A stretch of DNA of 64,000 nucleotides, from the NCBI RefSeq assembly GCF_036373705.1, contig NC_089855.1, positions 3,992,501 to 4,056,500 of the forward strand, read 5' to 3'. The stretch comes from Amia ocellicauda. Lineage: Eukaryota > Chordata > Actinopteri > Amiiformes > Amiidae. Under the pieces are notes generated by a model that was not told the DNA's origin, made no database searches, and was given only the letters and a program-made list of their open reading frames with translations. This document shows positions 1 through 11,479 of the stretch, piece by piece. Each line of letters opens with the position of its first letter. The first letter of the stretch is position 1. The translations under genes were made by a program, and so were the position numbers.

Positions 1-1022
1 ATTGAGGTGTTCTAAAACTTTTGATGTATATACATTTCATTTTATTTTATGTTATTAATATGCAGTGGGGTGCTGTTGTAATCCCTGAGAGAAATTAACC
101 TGATTATTACCTCCTACACCTTCGCTCAAATTAATAATAATGCTTAATTATCATGCACGGCAAATAATCTTATAATTACAATAATAATAATGGATACAAT
201 ATATTTATGATATAATTTTGATGTATTATTTATCATTAATCATAACAATATGTCCTTTGTTCATATGCAGACACTAATACATTAAAGTAGTTTTCTTAAG
301 TTTGTTAATATTGTATTAAATTCCCATAACATGCAATTACTCTCTCAATCAGTAACATTGCTCAGCTGTTTGCATGCAGAATGTTGAACTGATTATCAGA
401 ATGCCTTGTTTGTTGTAGTCATTCAGCACCCAGATTAATTTTAGCAAAGGTGTAGGGCCAATTAACACGTTCAGTTATTTAAATTTAGCTGCTAATTTTA
501 AAACCCGTTCTGTCTCAAAATATCCCTGGATTGTGGGGTCAGGTGGCAGCCCTACAGTGTAGGAGCACATCACAGATGTACATCTCCCAGCTCGGGAATT
601 CTGTACAAAATAGCTTGTCTCTAGTTACTTCACTTCACTTTTAAGGGCCTTAAAAATGCAGAGACGCTGTTGTTACGTACCTGGATGCAACCATATATTA
701 TACACCTATTTACCATGGTATCTCTCCCCTGGGTGCGTTATTATTCTTGTTTGGTAAAGGGTGTTCGTTAGAGATGGTGAGTTTGTCCTGGTGTGACCCC
801 ACGCATAAATTAACCACAGCTTCAAGCGAGCTGGACTTTTCACAGTGGTCAACTTCAGACATGTTTTTTATACACTTAGCATTAAAACCTACACATAAAA
901 ACTACACAGCTAGTTGTTTTGATCTACCAGCAATAATTATATTTCTGAAAAAGTCAAAAATGATGATACCCCACCTTTAAGATGATAGGTTTTGAATGCA
1001 GCCCCGGTTATCTAAAGAAGAA
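1..1022. other. AT-rich non-coding stretch
   Basis: I see no recognisable gene. The sequence is AT-rich with scattered ATA/TAA runs. The only item of note is a short open frame at 656-757, listed separately. Short open frames here (for example 747-980) match no family I recognise and lack coding-like composition. Confidence 0.5.
656..757 (+). other. Possible THAP-like N-terminal remnant
   Basis: A 33-codon frame begins with residues MQRRCCYVPGCN. This resembles the start of a THAP (C2CH) zinc finger, where an early Cys-x(2-4)-Cys pair is followed much later by Cys and His. The second half of the finger is absent before the stop at 755-757. It could be the first exon of a THAP or P-element-like gene, or chance. 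Only the first dozen residues support the idea. Confidence 0.12.
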
Positions 1023-1238
1023 AACACTACCCAAAGAGGGATTTGACATCACTCATTACCATGGGGAACTCATGAACAGCTTTTCAAACTTAGCAGCCTA
1101 TAGGTTGCTTTGAGCTGTCACTCAGGCAAATCTCCTGCCTGCTTTATCTAGTCCAGTTGTACTAGGTAAAGCAGGTAGAGGGAAGGTCTCTGTCCCATTG
1201 TAATATGTAATGTCCCAACCCCTTTGGGGGTCTATATT
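1023..1238. repeat. Foldback MITE-like repeat, copy 1
   Basis: The ends are imperfect inverted repeats: the left end reads AACACTACCCAAAGAGGG and the right end reverse-complements to TATAGACCCCCAAAGGGG. The interior has a second inverted pair around CTGCCTGCTTTA/TAAAGCAGG. Copies lie at 11056-11241, 18735-18951 and 26540-26706, with a truncated one near 34229-34310. Because the copies sit in the OR-unit flanks, segmental duplication may have spread them rather than transposition. No transposase is encoded. Confidence 0.5.
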
Positions 1239-1512
1239 GCACAAATAAAACATCCTTATTACCTACTGCTAGGAGGGCCTTGCTGAACCAGTTCTCAGCA
1301 GGGGCCACATCTGGGCTGCCCAGAAGTGAAGACCTCAGTCATGCTACACTGAGTAATTCAAGAATAGTGTACAAAGTGGGACGACAGAAGTCAATTCCTA
1401 TGCCCTCCGCTCACCTCAAAAGCAGCTCTTACAGAAATTAAATATATGCAGAATATATTTTTCAAAATATATGAATATATTAAAAATATTTTATGAAAAA
1501 AAAACATCCAAA

Positions 1513-2109
1513 TGTATTTTAACCCAGTCTTGATGCACAGAGGATAACATGTATTTATTTAACATGCCAGGCCTGAGAGTCTCTGACATGGAAGATCTCC
1601 ACCCTCAGTAGGGTCTCTCTCTGAACAGCAGAAGTTAACAGCTTTTATACAATCCATGACATGTGGTTCTGTAGGCAGAGTCCAGTTACAGGTTTCCCAC
1701 AGAGTTGTCTTGAGGTCAGGTCCCTGACCCTTGTAATGTTTGTGGTGGTCTTCCTGAGGAGGGGGGTCATCATGGAAGCAGGTGGTTTCCTGTTATGGCA
1801 TACAAACTTCCCAATCTCACAGTTTTCTTTAACAATGGACAATGAGGTAATCAATAATATAACATCTTTATCCTTGAGAGAAGAACAGAAAACCACAAAC
1901 AAACACTAAGCAAACTGGTATATGTGGGCTATTTATCTGTTTGGGTGCTCCTCTTATCATAATAAACAGAAGTCAAAGTGGAGAGAGGAATGTCTAGAGG
2001 TTATGCCCTGAACAATTGCCTGCTGCTAGCAATCTAATTTGCTCAGTCTGCATATTAATATAAAACATTATATAGTTTATGTAAAACATTATTCAGGGTT
2101 CCTCAACAT
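1513..2109 (-). repeat. Candidate retroviral-type solo LTR
   Basis: On the minus strand the order is a U3-like block, a TATA box (TATAAAAG, near 1644-1651) and an AATAAA-type signal near 1553-1560. The termini read TG at the 2109 side and CA at the 1513 side. The U3-like half (1735-2109) recurs on the opposite strand at 27250-27665, so it is a dispersed repeat. No convincing target-site duplication was found, so the ends are approximate. It could alternatively be part of another promoter-bearing repeat. Confidence 0.4.
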
Positions 2110-2125
2110 ATATGTTACAATATAT

Positions 2126-2642
2126 TGTAGCGATGCTGGCGGGTGGCTGCAGGGAGTGTGTGTGTGTGTTCGTGTGTGTCTTTTGCCAGTAGGGCTGTCC
2201 AAGGGATGGGGGGGTGTAAAGTGTGTATCGTGGGTGGGCGGGTTTGTTCAGGGACCCTGTCTGTCGGTCTGTCTGTGAGTATGTGTGTATATGTGAATGC
2301 ATGTGTCTGTGTGTTGTTGTTTTGGGTTAGGGAGGGATATTGTTAGGTGGAAGGGTCATGTGGCTTCCCCTGTCTCCTGGATAGTATCGCCGGGGAGCGG
2401 CGATTGGCAGGTGGAAGTCATGTGGCCCGGGGGGGTATATTAGGTGATGGTGACGTGCCGCTCGGAGAGTTGGAAGAGAGGTGTAGACAAAAGCAGACCT
2501 GAGTGATGTTCTGAGGAGAGATAGCTTGGAGGGAAAGTTGAGGTACCTCCCTGTATCTACAATAAAGTCTAGGTTTTGTTTGAAATCATTTGTTTTACGT
2601 TTCTTTATTTTATCATCGACCTCCAGACCTGAGGTCGCTACA
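2126..2642 (+). mobile_element. Solo LTR with TGTAGCGA...TCGCTACA ends
   Basis: The 517-bp sequence has matched inverted termini (TGTAGCGA and TCGCTACA), a GT-rich 5' half, a TATA-like GTATATTAGG near 2434, and an AATAAA poly(A) signal near 2561 about 80 bp before the end. The flanks repeat ATAT on both sides, as expected for a 4-bp target duplication, although the AT-rich context weakens this. No internal retroelement sequence follows, so it is a solo LTR, probably Gypsy-type by its termini and short duplication. Confidence 0.6.
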
Positions 2643-2839
2643 ATATTGTCCTATCTTCCTGGAACATACAATATATAATACACAATACACAATATATTTA
2701 AAAATATATAGATGATTGCTGGGTTTGTATATTGAGATTGAATGTAAAATATATCAAAATCAAATTCAAGTTCAAATTGGTATGAATGGAGTGCTCTGGT
2801 GTTGCACACAAAATGAAAAAATAAAAATAATAATAATAA
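2643..2839. other. AT-rich non-coding interval
   Basis: Sequence dominated by ATATA and AAT runs. No open frame with recognisable similarity. Confidence 0.5.
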
Positions 2840-2990
2840 TGTTACATTACGTGTACAATACAACAGAGTAATACAATAAAATCATAATATAAACAGGGAT
2901 GTGAAATACAATCAAACACAGAATGAAAAAATATATCTCAATATATAAGAAATATATTATCAAAACATCAAAATATAGTTTCATATATGT
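2840..2990. repeat. Dispersed AT-rich repeat, uninterrupted copy
   Basis: A stretch with CAACAGAGTAATACAATAAA and TCAATATATAAGAAATATAT recurs at 19740-19823 and 20725-20790. There it is split by a Tc1-like element, so this copy acts as the empty-site version. Family unknown. Confidence 0.45.
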
Positions 2991-2994
2991 GTAT

Positions 2995-3072
2995 AGCCGA
3001 CGTCGGATTATGGTTATCATGGTTGGACACCAGTAGGTCGGGGAGGTGGAGGATGACCAACGTCGGCATATG
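2995..3072. repeat. Short palindrome-ended repeat (GCCGACGTCGG)
   Basis: The left end contains the perfect palindrome GCCGACGTCGG, and the right end carries CCAACGTCGGC, its near inverse. Similar short motifs (CCGACGTTG, TGTCGGGCCAACA) appear at 6287-6385. It may be a small MITE remnant. The evidence is limited to these motifs. Confidence 0.25.
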
Positions 3073-3084
3073 GTAGTCATTATT

Positions 3085-4625
3085 AATATATATATTTTTT
3101 TTTATTTCTTGGTAAACGCCCTTATCCAGGGTGAATTACAACATAAGTGCAATACAAAGTGCAAGAATACAGTTAAGTACAAGGCATCAAACATTACAAA
3201 TTCAAATTTACATTATACAAAGCAATTCAAAGTATAATAATGCTATGTTAAAATGCTATGCTATCTAACAGGGATTAAAATTACTAATATTACAAAGTAT
3301 TGTCTGAAAAGATGTGTTTTGAGTCAGAAGGAGGTCAAGGACTCTGCTGTTTTGACTTCAGTGGGAAGGTCATTCCACCATTTAGGGGCCAGGGATGAGG
3401 AGGAGCGGCTCTGGAGGAAGGAGAGTGGTGAGGAGGCAGAGTTAGTCTTCTGGCACCGGAAGAGTACAGTGGTCTGGAGGGGATGTATGGAGAGACGAGT
3501 GACTGAAGGTAGCTTGGTGCAGTGTGATCGAGACAGCGGTAGCTGAGGGTCAATGTCTTGAACTGAATGCATGCCGGTATCGGCAGCCAGCGGAGGAAGC
3601 AAATCAGTGGAGTGGCGTGTGCAAATCGGGGGAAACAGAATACCAGACGAGCCGCGGAGTTCTGGATGAGCTGGAGCAGCGGGTAGTAGATGCAGGCAGG
3701 CCGGCCAGGAGGGAGTTGCAGTAGTCCAGGCGGGAAAGGACCAGTGACTGGACAAGCAGCTGAGTCGAGTAGTCGATGAGGAAGGGATGGATTCGGCGTA
3801 TGTTGCTCATGAATAATCTACAGGTGTGTGTCAGCATGGTGATGTGCTGGGTGTAGGAGAGCGCAGGATCGAGGGTGAATCCTAGATTTTTAGTGGAAGA
3901 AGAAGGAGAGAGTGTGTTGGATTCCAAGGGGATTGAGATGGAAAGATCAGCAGAAGGTGAGGAAGAGTGGGGGGAAAACAGGAGATCCGATTTGGAGAGG
4001 TTGAGCTTGAGGTGGTGCGAGTGTATCTAGGTGGAGATAGCAGACAAAAAGGAAGAGATACAAGAGGGAATGAGAGGGTCAGAAGAGTGAAAAGACAGGA
4101 AGATCTGGGCATCATCAGCATAGAAGTGGTAGGAGAAACCATGGGATGTGATGAGGGGGCCCAGGTTGCGAGTGTAGAGAGAGAACAGGAGCGGGCCCAG
4201 GACGGAGCCTTGGGGTACGCCTGTCAGGAGAGGCTGGGGGGTGGATGAGGAACCTCGCCATGTCACTTGGTAGGACCGGTCACTTAGGTAGGAGGAGAAC
4301 CAGGTGAGAGCAGTCCCAGAGATTCCAAAGTCAGCGAGGCAGGAGAGGAGGATGGAGTGATCGATGGTGTCAAATGCTGCGGAGAGGTCAAGGAGGATGA
4401 GGACTGAGGAGATGAAGTGGTGGTCTGAGATGTCTATGGGTGTCACGGAGAGTGTCGAATGGGAGCAGCCTCTAGAGAAGATGAGGTCTACCTGGCGGCC
4501 TGCCCTGTGAGTGGGGGGAGACGGGGAGAGGAAGAAATCCAGCACAGTGGGAAGGATTGGGGAGGTGGATATTGAAGTCTCCCAGGAGGATGGTAGGTGA
4601 GGACAGCAAGGGTAAGGGAGAACAG
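3085..4625 (-). mobile_element. L2-type LINE, internally deleted, minus strand
   Basis: Read on the minus strand, pieces of an L2-clade ORF2 are present. The end of the endonuclease includes GDFNIHL (about 4578-4598) and ISDHHF. This jumps straight into reverse transcriptase at [16 protein letters not shown], then [17 protein letters not shown] and the catalytic [12 protein letters not shown], followed by the C-terminal LSRLDYCNSLLAGLP region and WWNDLP. The N-terminal half of the RT is missing, and frameshifts break the rest near 4027, 3882 and 3604. The 3' end is the tail ending ATCCAGGG...GCCAAGAA followed by AT-rich sequence. The catalytic YADD motif survives, but the element cannot be active. 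Confidence 0.85.
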
Positions 4626-4701
4626 CAGTTACGGTCAGCGAGATGGATCATGTCCGACTAAATGCCGACTGATACGAGATCAGTGCAACTTGTTTTAATA
4701 C
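4626..4701. other. Unassigned spacer between LINE and LTR
   Basis: Short non-coding stretch between the 5' end of the L2 fragment and the LTR that follows. Nothing recognised. Confidence 0.4.
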
Positions 4702-5102
4702 TGTAATGAGCACCGCTTTTCTCGGCTCTTGTTGTGGTTCCACCACGCTGTGCAGAAATAACGGAGGAAGCGCCGGACGAAAACCAACAAGAACTTTATT
4801 CAGGACAGGCTTTTCTCAGACTGGAGTGACTTCACTGTCTAACTCTCTAACAACTACTGCCGCAACAACGACCCACTGCAACTCCCCAACAACAACTCTA
4901 CAGCAACTCTGGCAACTCTGGCACCCCTACTTATTAGTTTGCACCCCGTGACTAGCTCCTCCAATCACGGTGCCCCCTGTGTCCCACGCGGGGCCAACCC
5001 CTGACCCCCGGAAGTAAATAAACACCAGTTACATAAACACATACAGGAACCTAACACATATACACATACCCCACATGACCCCCCCAGTCCCAGATTGCTA
5101 CA
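4702..5102 (-). mobile_element. Solo LTR, minus orientation
   Basis: A 401-bp block begins TGTAATGAGCACC and ends GATTGCTACA on the plus strand. It is flanked on both sides by ATAC, a good 4-bp target duplication. Read on the minus strand it starts TGTAGCAATC and has an AATAAAGTTC poly(A) signal about 100 bp before its end, so the element points left. A truncated relative lies at 20944-21098. No coding sequence is attached. The termini are related in style to the LTR at 2126-2642, but the sequence differs. Confidence 0.6.
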
Positions 5103-7454
5103 ATACATTGACCTATACAACTTTAAAATATCATACATATGAATAATAATCATTATAAATATGTTTGATACTGTGAAAAATATTCCCAGATTCATTTTTT
5201 GAAAGTGCTCGAGTGTTCTTCCTCGAGACTAGAAAATGTGTCTCCTCAGATGACATCAGACTGAAGAGCCACTGGAAAGTAAGTTGACCTTCAAGACTTA
5301 TTAAAATTTTTAAATTTACTGTTTAAATGTAGTGAAAAGTAGAATATTTAATTTTCTGAAGTTCCAGGTTATATGTATGACTGTTGTTTTCAGAATAAAT
5401 TAAAATATAGCCAGTTGGGTAATTAATTATGTAGCGAATGTATTTCAATTTGTAACTAATTTGTCAGAAGTGAAAAACAGAAGTGTTCACATTTTCTTCG
5501 CATTTTATTTTTCTTCAGTGAGTCGGTTTCATTAAGTACGTTGTGTGTGAAGATGCCACAGAAACGACTTGTTTGTTTGTATTTGTAAGAGGACACTGAA
5601 TTAGGTGCAAATGTAACTTAATGGCTACAGGGCAGAAGGGAACATTTGCATAACTATTTTAATACTGACAATTAAAATTAGTTATAAGAATGAATACGGC
5701 TTATTGAATGCCCTGTAGTTTACAGTTCTTTTTGGTTTATCTGTTTATCTAGAATTGAGATCACTGAGAAGCAAGATTAGACATTTGTCGTTTATTCTAT
5801 TAAATGTATAATCTGTTTGGGAATAAAATTGGTGCTTTTTATTCCTTAATAATGCCTCTGCTGAGTGATTTGAATAACAATCTTACATGTCTTTCTGTTG
5901 TGTTTTGGTCTGGGGATCTGTAATTCTCCAAGTGGCTACTGCACATTTACGTATTTAATATTAAATGTGTTATTTAATTAGGTTTGGTTCTGTAGAGTAT
6001 GTATAAGATGTCAGCTTTTTAAATAACTGTGTGTACTGGATATTAAAACTTTTAGAAATACTCTGTCAAGCTTCCCGCATCCGTACCTCAGGGAGAGAGA
6101 AAACAAAGCATTGACAAAGTGTTGTAGTTCTGTTCTTCTGCAATATATTTCTACAAGATCAAGAATGGGCTCTGAAAACACTGAGGGTTACAGGATAAGG
6201 ACAGTGAAGGATACAGAATGGATACAGAATAAGAGCAAATTATACTTCTGGGATTAACATTTGCAGGGCAAAACACAGATGGACTGACCGACGTTGATCC
6301 AATGTCGAACCGTCATTGTTTTGAACACCAGGCCAAAGTGGGCACGATGATGTCGGGCCAACACCGTCGCCCAACGCCTTTATTGTCTTGCGTTCAGCAC
6401 TGTTTTATGAATGTATCTCGTCACAGCACTGTTTAGTTTTTGCTAAAAACTGCAACTTAACAAGTATGACTAACAATAAAACGAGCAATAATAATATAAA
6501 ACTATTGATACCTGTAGAAGGTGAATGGATTGCTGCAAAAGACAGAAGACTTCTAGACGCGCACAGTGGAAACTATAAATGGCATGAGATTGTATAAAAA
6601 AGTTGCATGATCGCCATTTGCCCCGAGGCATGCAATGAAATAATACTGTTTCCAGTTGAAGGTCTGGTGTCCTCCAGGTGTCCTTCTCCTTCAGTTGGTA
6701 ATGAAGCTCAATGATTTTTCCGTTAAGTCTTCCTAATGTCCCCTTGTTTAGTGCCTGGAAATTTCTTTGGTTGCTTCTGTGAAAATAAAATAGTGTGGAG
6801 AGAAAAGGAGAGAATTAAATTCTTAACAGAGACTAAGCTCATAGGGTTCATGGTGACTGATCAAAATAATGTATGTGATGTTTTACACAAATCGAGTATT
6901 GATACTTACACTAGACAAATCACAACTTTGCTTTTACCTGGATTTGGTTCACAGATAAATCACTAGGGAGAAAAAACAAAAAAGCTAATGTTTGATAAAC
7001 ATGGTATCTTCATCAGAAGATATGTGTTGTTTAACGATATTTGATCACCTGTACAAGAATAACTGTAAGGCGCAAAACAAAAACAGTCCCAAGTTACACA
7101 CACATAGAAAACGCTGGTTTTAATTTCTCATACTTGTTCGAAGTCTTCATTGGCAGCTTGTTTTGGTTTCAATGGAAGCTCTGGTCCCAATCACCATTGC
7201 TTTAAACTCAACAAAACAAACACTGGAGCCGGCGACTCAATGCCAATAAACACACGTCAGCAACAAGTCTTTTAATCCTTGTCCATCTGAAATCTCTTCC
7301 CTTAGTTATTAACGCTCAGGAAAACATTTTACATAACTGACATAAAGCAAAAAGGAAAACATTCCGTTGTTTGTTGTCCCAATCTCCTTCTTCCCTGTGC
7401 AATTCATTCAAACAGAAGTATTTGCAAGTTGCCACGGACAGACACAGGAGAGTA
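5103..7454. other. Non-genic interval
   Basis: I recognise no gene or transposon domain over 2.3 kb. Open frames such as 6388-6597 and 6736-6966 have no recognisable motif. A cluster of short CCAACG/TGTCGG motifs lies at 6287-6385, related to the palindromic repeat at 2995-3072. Confidence 0.5.
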
Positions 7455-7961
7455 CTCATGCACTTTCTGTAAATCAGAAATGGTTACATTGTAGTCTGTT
7501 ATTATTTAGCATTGCTGTGAGCTATTGTTCAGTGTAACTGCGTGTGTCCGGCTCGGTCTTTGTCTGTTTTTAGATATAAAGCAGCCATTAATTGTGCTAT
7601 TAGCAGTCCTGCGTGGGAGAGATTGCCATCCTGACAGCCTTGTGACTTTATTGCCTAAATAAAATTTAAATTAACCGGTGTGTTTTTGTCGTTTGCCACT
7701 GGACACTCAGGCAAGCCAGCTGAAGAGTCGCCTAACTCACCGCAGGTAAGTATAGCTTTTTTCTCTCATGTTTGCTAGTTTCGTTAAGAGGTACATTGAT
7801 TGTTTGTGTGGTTACTTGTTTAGCTAAGAATTATATATCTTGCACCTGTATTGTAGTAAGGGCAGCGACTGTTTGTTATTTAATTAGCAACTTATGTAGC
7901 ACACTCGACACGCACTTTCTGTAAATCAGAAGCGGTTACATTGTAGGCTGTTATTATTAAG
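7455..7961 (+). repeat. LTR-like promoter block with partial tandem copy
   Basis: The sequence GCACTTTCTGTAAATCAGAA plus about 30 bp after it occurs at 7458-7510 and again at 7912-7961, an offset of about 454 bp. Between the two copies lie a TATA-like GATATAAAG (about 7573), an AATAAA signal (about 7657) and a splice-donor-like CAGGTAAGT (about 7743). This fits one retroelement terminal repeat followed by the start of a second copy, cut off by the L2 at 7962. No coding domain is present, so the family is unknown. Confidence 0.35.
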
Positions 7962-9124
7962 CGACCGCTCCTGATTTACTCCCCTTCATCTCCTCCCTCC
8001 TCAACTCCTCACTCCACTCTGGCTGTTTCCCCTCTGCATTTAAATAAGCTGCTGTCTTCTCAGAACTACCACCCTGTCTCCCTACTCCCCTTCCTCTCAA
8101 AGACTCTCGAGCGGGCGGTCCACCGTCAGCTCTCTGCCTTTCTGTCTCAACACTCACTCCTTGATCCTCTGCAATCCGGCTTCCGCACAGCTCACTCCAT
8201 TGAGACGGCTCTCCTGGCTGTCACTGACTCCCTCAGCTGTGCTCAGGCTCCTCTCTCTTCTCAGTCCTCCTCATCCTCCTTGACCTCTCTGCAACATTTG
8301 ACACTGTCAATCACTCCATCTTCCTCTCCTGCCTCGCTGACCTTGGAATCTCTGGGACTGCTCTCATCTGGTTCTCCTCCTACCTCAACGACCAGACCTA
8401 CCAAGTGACATGGCGAGGCTCCTCATCCACCCCCCAACATCTCCTCACAGGCGTACCCGAAAGCTCCGTCCTGGGCCCCCTCCTGTTCTCTCTCTACACT
8501 CGCTCCCTGGGCCCCCTCATCGCATCCCATGGTTTCTCCTACCACTTCTACACAGATGATGCCCAGATCTTCCTATCTTTTCCCTCTTCTGACCCTCTCA
8601 TCCCCTCTCGCATCTCTTCCTGTTTGTCAGCTATCTCCGCCAGGATGCACTCGCACCACCTCAAGCTCAACCTCTCCAAATCGGATCTGCTCTTTTTACC
8701 CCACTTGTACTCACTTTCTGCTGATCTCTCCATCGCAATCCCCTTGGAATCCAACACACTCTCTCCTTCTTCTTCCGCAAAAAATCTAGGAGTCACCCTG
8801 GATCCTGTGCTCTCCTACACCCAGCACATCACCACGCTGACACGCACCTGTAGATTCTTTCTGAGCAACATACCTGTATTATTGATTTACCCTTTGCTCC
8901 CTTTCCCATAGCCCTTCACTGTGACCTAACATCTTGACTGCACTTAGCTTTTACTTTCCAGGATGTAAGACCTCATTTATTGTATTTACTTGTGTAAATT
9001 GGAAGTTGCAAAATGTATTATGCTTTTAATTGCTTTGTATTATGTAAATTTGAGTTTGATGCCTTGTACTGAACTGCATTTTGTATATTTTGTAAGTCGC
9101 CCTAGATTAGGGTGTCTGCCAAGA

Positions 9125-9158
<34 letters not shown>

Positions 9159-9200
9159 TTAATAATAATAATCATAATAATAATCATACAACGCGGGGGA
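7962..9200 (+). mobile_element. L2-type LINE, degenerate, plus strand
   Basis: This is the same family as 3085-4625. RT sequence runs in broken frames from about 7965: [18 protein letters not shown], then the only long frame at 8405-8911 with [17 protein letters not shown] and [12 protein letters not shown]. Two invariant motifs are damaged: GVPQGS reads GVPESS, and the catalytic YADD reads YTDD. After SNIP the ORF jumps by internal deletion into the 3' UTR (CTCCCTTTCCCATAGCCC). The conserved tail GTAAGTCGCCCTAGATTAGG follows, ending in an (AAT)n run at 9126-9200. Confidence 0.85.
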
Positions 9201-9214
9201 ACAGAACAATTATT

Positions 9215-9690
9215 GTGCCCTTGTGCAGCTAGGAGTGGAGCACAGACCTACTGTGTAGAGAAATAAAATCACAGAGTGGGGCAGCAAATCCTTGCACCTT
9301 CTGCTCGACACATTGGCAATGGCCTCCTGCTCAACTAGCACAGCTAGGAGCGGGGCCACAGGCCTGCTACACAAATTAACTGAAGGACAAAAGAGTGGGG
9401 AACAACACTTGTACAACAACTGTCCAATCACAGCAGCTTCCAGCTCAACTAACGTCGTTAGGAGCAGGCTGTAGTATTCATCAGAAAAACATACACACAG
9501 CTGGCTAGCCAGACACTGGAATATCCTCTGCTGGGTACAACAAGAATATACAGGGTAGCAACAGGAGACACTCATGTAGCTACTGCACAGCACAGAAGCA
9601 GTCACCCTCTGCTCCACTAGCACAGCTAGGAGATAGACCTGCTATCCACAGACCTGCTATCCAAGGAACTATATACATAGGGCAAAGCAC
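9215..9690. repeat. Degenerate tandem-like repeat around CACAGCTAGGAG
   Basis: The motif (GCA)CAGCTAGGAG, preceded by CTGCTC(A/C)ACTAG and followed by a CAGACCTACTG/CAGGCCTGCTA-type string, occurs near 9226, 9340, 9453 (diverged) and 9620. Spacing is irregular, 110-170 bp. No coding function is apparent. Open frames over it on both strands look like chance. Confidence 0.3.
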
Positions 9691-10589
9691 TTGGACCCCT
9701 GCATCACAATTCAAGCAATATATGCTGTAGTAAATTAACTACATACAGGGCAGCCTTATGAGGCAATATACCTGAAGGCCACGTGACAGTCCCTGGGAGC
9801 GAAGTCTACAGGGCAGTTACAAAAACCAGGAGCAGATCACATGGGTGCTCGACTGGAAGGCATAGTCCGGTTGGAAGGGAAGAGGTTCAGCATAGCTCCA
9901 TCTGAGGCAGTCACCAGGATGCGCCGACAGGGCCAGACAGGGAAATAAAGGCCAGGAGCCTGTGCCCCTAGGCTAGCGAGGCTCAACAGAACCCAACACC
10001 GTGTTCCCATTCCATCACATCCAGCCTATAGAACTGAACAAAGGTGTGTGGCGAGGGCCAACTCGCAGCCGCACAAATATCTGCCTGGGTGGCGACTTGA
10101 AAAAGGGTCCACGCCTTGAGTCGAGTGGGCCAGCAGGTGTCCAGGCACAGGGCAGAGCAGGTGAAGCCAACTCTCCTCCTTCAAAGAGGCGGGAGGAGGA
10201 TGAAAAGCCATCAACTAAATCGGTGTGTTTACATTGAATGGATACAGCACTTCTGGGAGGAATGCAGGGTTAGACCTTGTAAATAATGTGATGAAAAAGG
10301 ATGCTGATCTGTTATGATACAGTGAAAAGGTTGCAAGTAACACATTGTTTTTTATTTAATATTGTGCAGTTATTGTTTTTATTAGTAAGTACTTTCGATT
10401 GGCCTAGGACTTTAAACTGGAGTTTGGGTTGTTTACCTTGTATTGATATCAGAAGAAATAATAATTGCTGAATAAATTGCTTTTATCTAGTGACCCCAAC
10501 ACATATAACCCACAGTGGTCAAGTTCTCTGAAAACGAGATGCAAGATTGATATGCAAATTTTACTTACTAAATACGAATTCAGATTAGT
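9691..10589. other. Non-genic interval
   Basis: No recognisable domain. The open frames at 10001-10237 (plus) and 10026-10214 (minus) overlap each other and match nothing I know. Confidence 0.45.
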
Positions 10590-10875
10590 GGTGATGTTGA
10601 TCTGCATGAATTAACCCCGAGACTGTTTCATTTTATACAAGATATAGGTTCATTAAAAAATGTAATGGATAACATGTATTTGCAATGATAGGTTAGAGAA
10701 AAGCAGGGTGGAAAATATTAAAAGAGAAAGTGAGAGAGATATTTATCCAATACTCGATTTTAGACAAAACATGTAAAATAACTAAATAATAATATTTTGT
10801 TACCCATTCCTACAACCCATACACAACTAGGTTGAATGTAGTTATACTACCTGTGTGGTTTACTGAGATTAAGTT
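10590..10875 (-). mobile_element. Fragment of the 1.2-kb LTR family
   Basis: Read on the minus strand, this stretch aligns by eye with 41885-42175, the 3' half of the solo LTR at 41057-42285. Shared strings include AACCACACAGGTAGTA, CTAGTTGTGTATGGG and CCACCCTGCTTTTCTC. It is therefore a truncated, older copy. Confidence 0.5.
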
Positions 10876-11055
10876 AAGGACATGTTCAATAGCTGGGAGG
10901 GCTTCTTATACTTGAGGATGGTCCTGACCTGACCTGTCTCCAGTCATAGTTACCACAAGCCTAAATTTCTCAATTAGGAAGGTATACAAATCTGTGTATA
11001 TATTTGCCAAAATAAATTCATATGATGTCTAAAAAACATTATTTTCAAAGTCAAA

Positions 11056-11241
11056 AATACTACCCAAATGGGGATGGGACATTGCACGTTATTATGGGAC
11101 AAAGACCCTTCCTCTGCCTGCTTTAATTATGATAGCTAGACGAGTTAAATCAGGCAGATTTGTGACAGTTCACAGCGGCCTTCAGAGTTCATGAGTTCCC
11201 CATGGTAACAAGTGATATCCCATCCCCATTATGGTAGTATT
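11056..11241. repeat. Foldback MITE-like repeat, copy 2
   Basis: The clearest copy of the family. The left arm AATACTACCCAAATGGGGAT pairs with a right arm that reverse-complements to AATACTACCATAATGGGGAT, with 185 bp between the outer ends. It lies just before the downstream block of the OR1 unit. Confidence 0.55.
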
Positions 11242-11479
11242 CTCTTTTTCAGATTACTGGGGCTGCATTCACATCCTATCGTTTTAATGGTTTATTTTGA
11301 ACAGTACAATATTCCAAAACAGTGCATGCTATGAATATTTGACTGTTGAAATAACAGATAAAGTGTCTGTGTTTGTATTGCCATGGGTAACAGAGACTGT
11401 GCAGTAAGTGACCAGGGGTGTGGGGTGGTGAAAGGTTCAAACTGAGGCTGTTGATGGCGTATGTGTTCATTTAAAGGGG

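Noticed and set aside
2140-2310. GT-rich run as Z-DNA regulatory element
   Set aside because: It lies within the LTR and is low-complexity. Nothing else supports a function.
2126-5102. The two LTRs at 2126-2642 and 4702-5102 as ends of one provirus
   Set aside because: They differ in sequence and orientation, and each has its own short flanking duplication (ATAT and ATAC). The sequence between them is an L2 LINE.
9126-9200. CRISPR-like short repeats
   Set aside because: Simple AAT microsatellite. No spacer structure, and the genome is vertebrate.
9210-9623. Cys-rich 137-aa minus-strand frame
   Set aside because: It covers a degenerate repeat, has an overlapping frame on the other strand and shows no domain.
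10001-10237. 78-aa basic frame
   Set aside because: Overlaps a minus-strand frame of similar length. No motif or context supports either.
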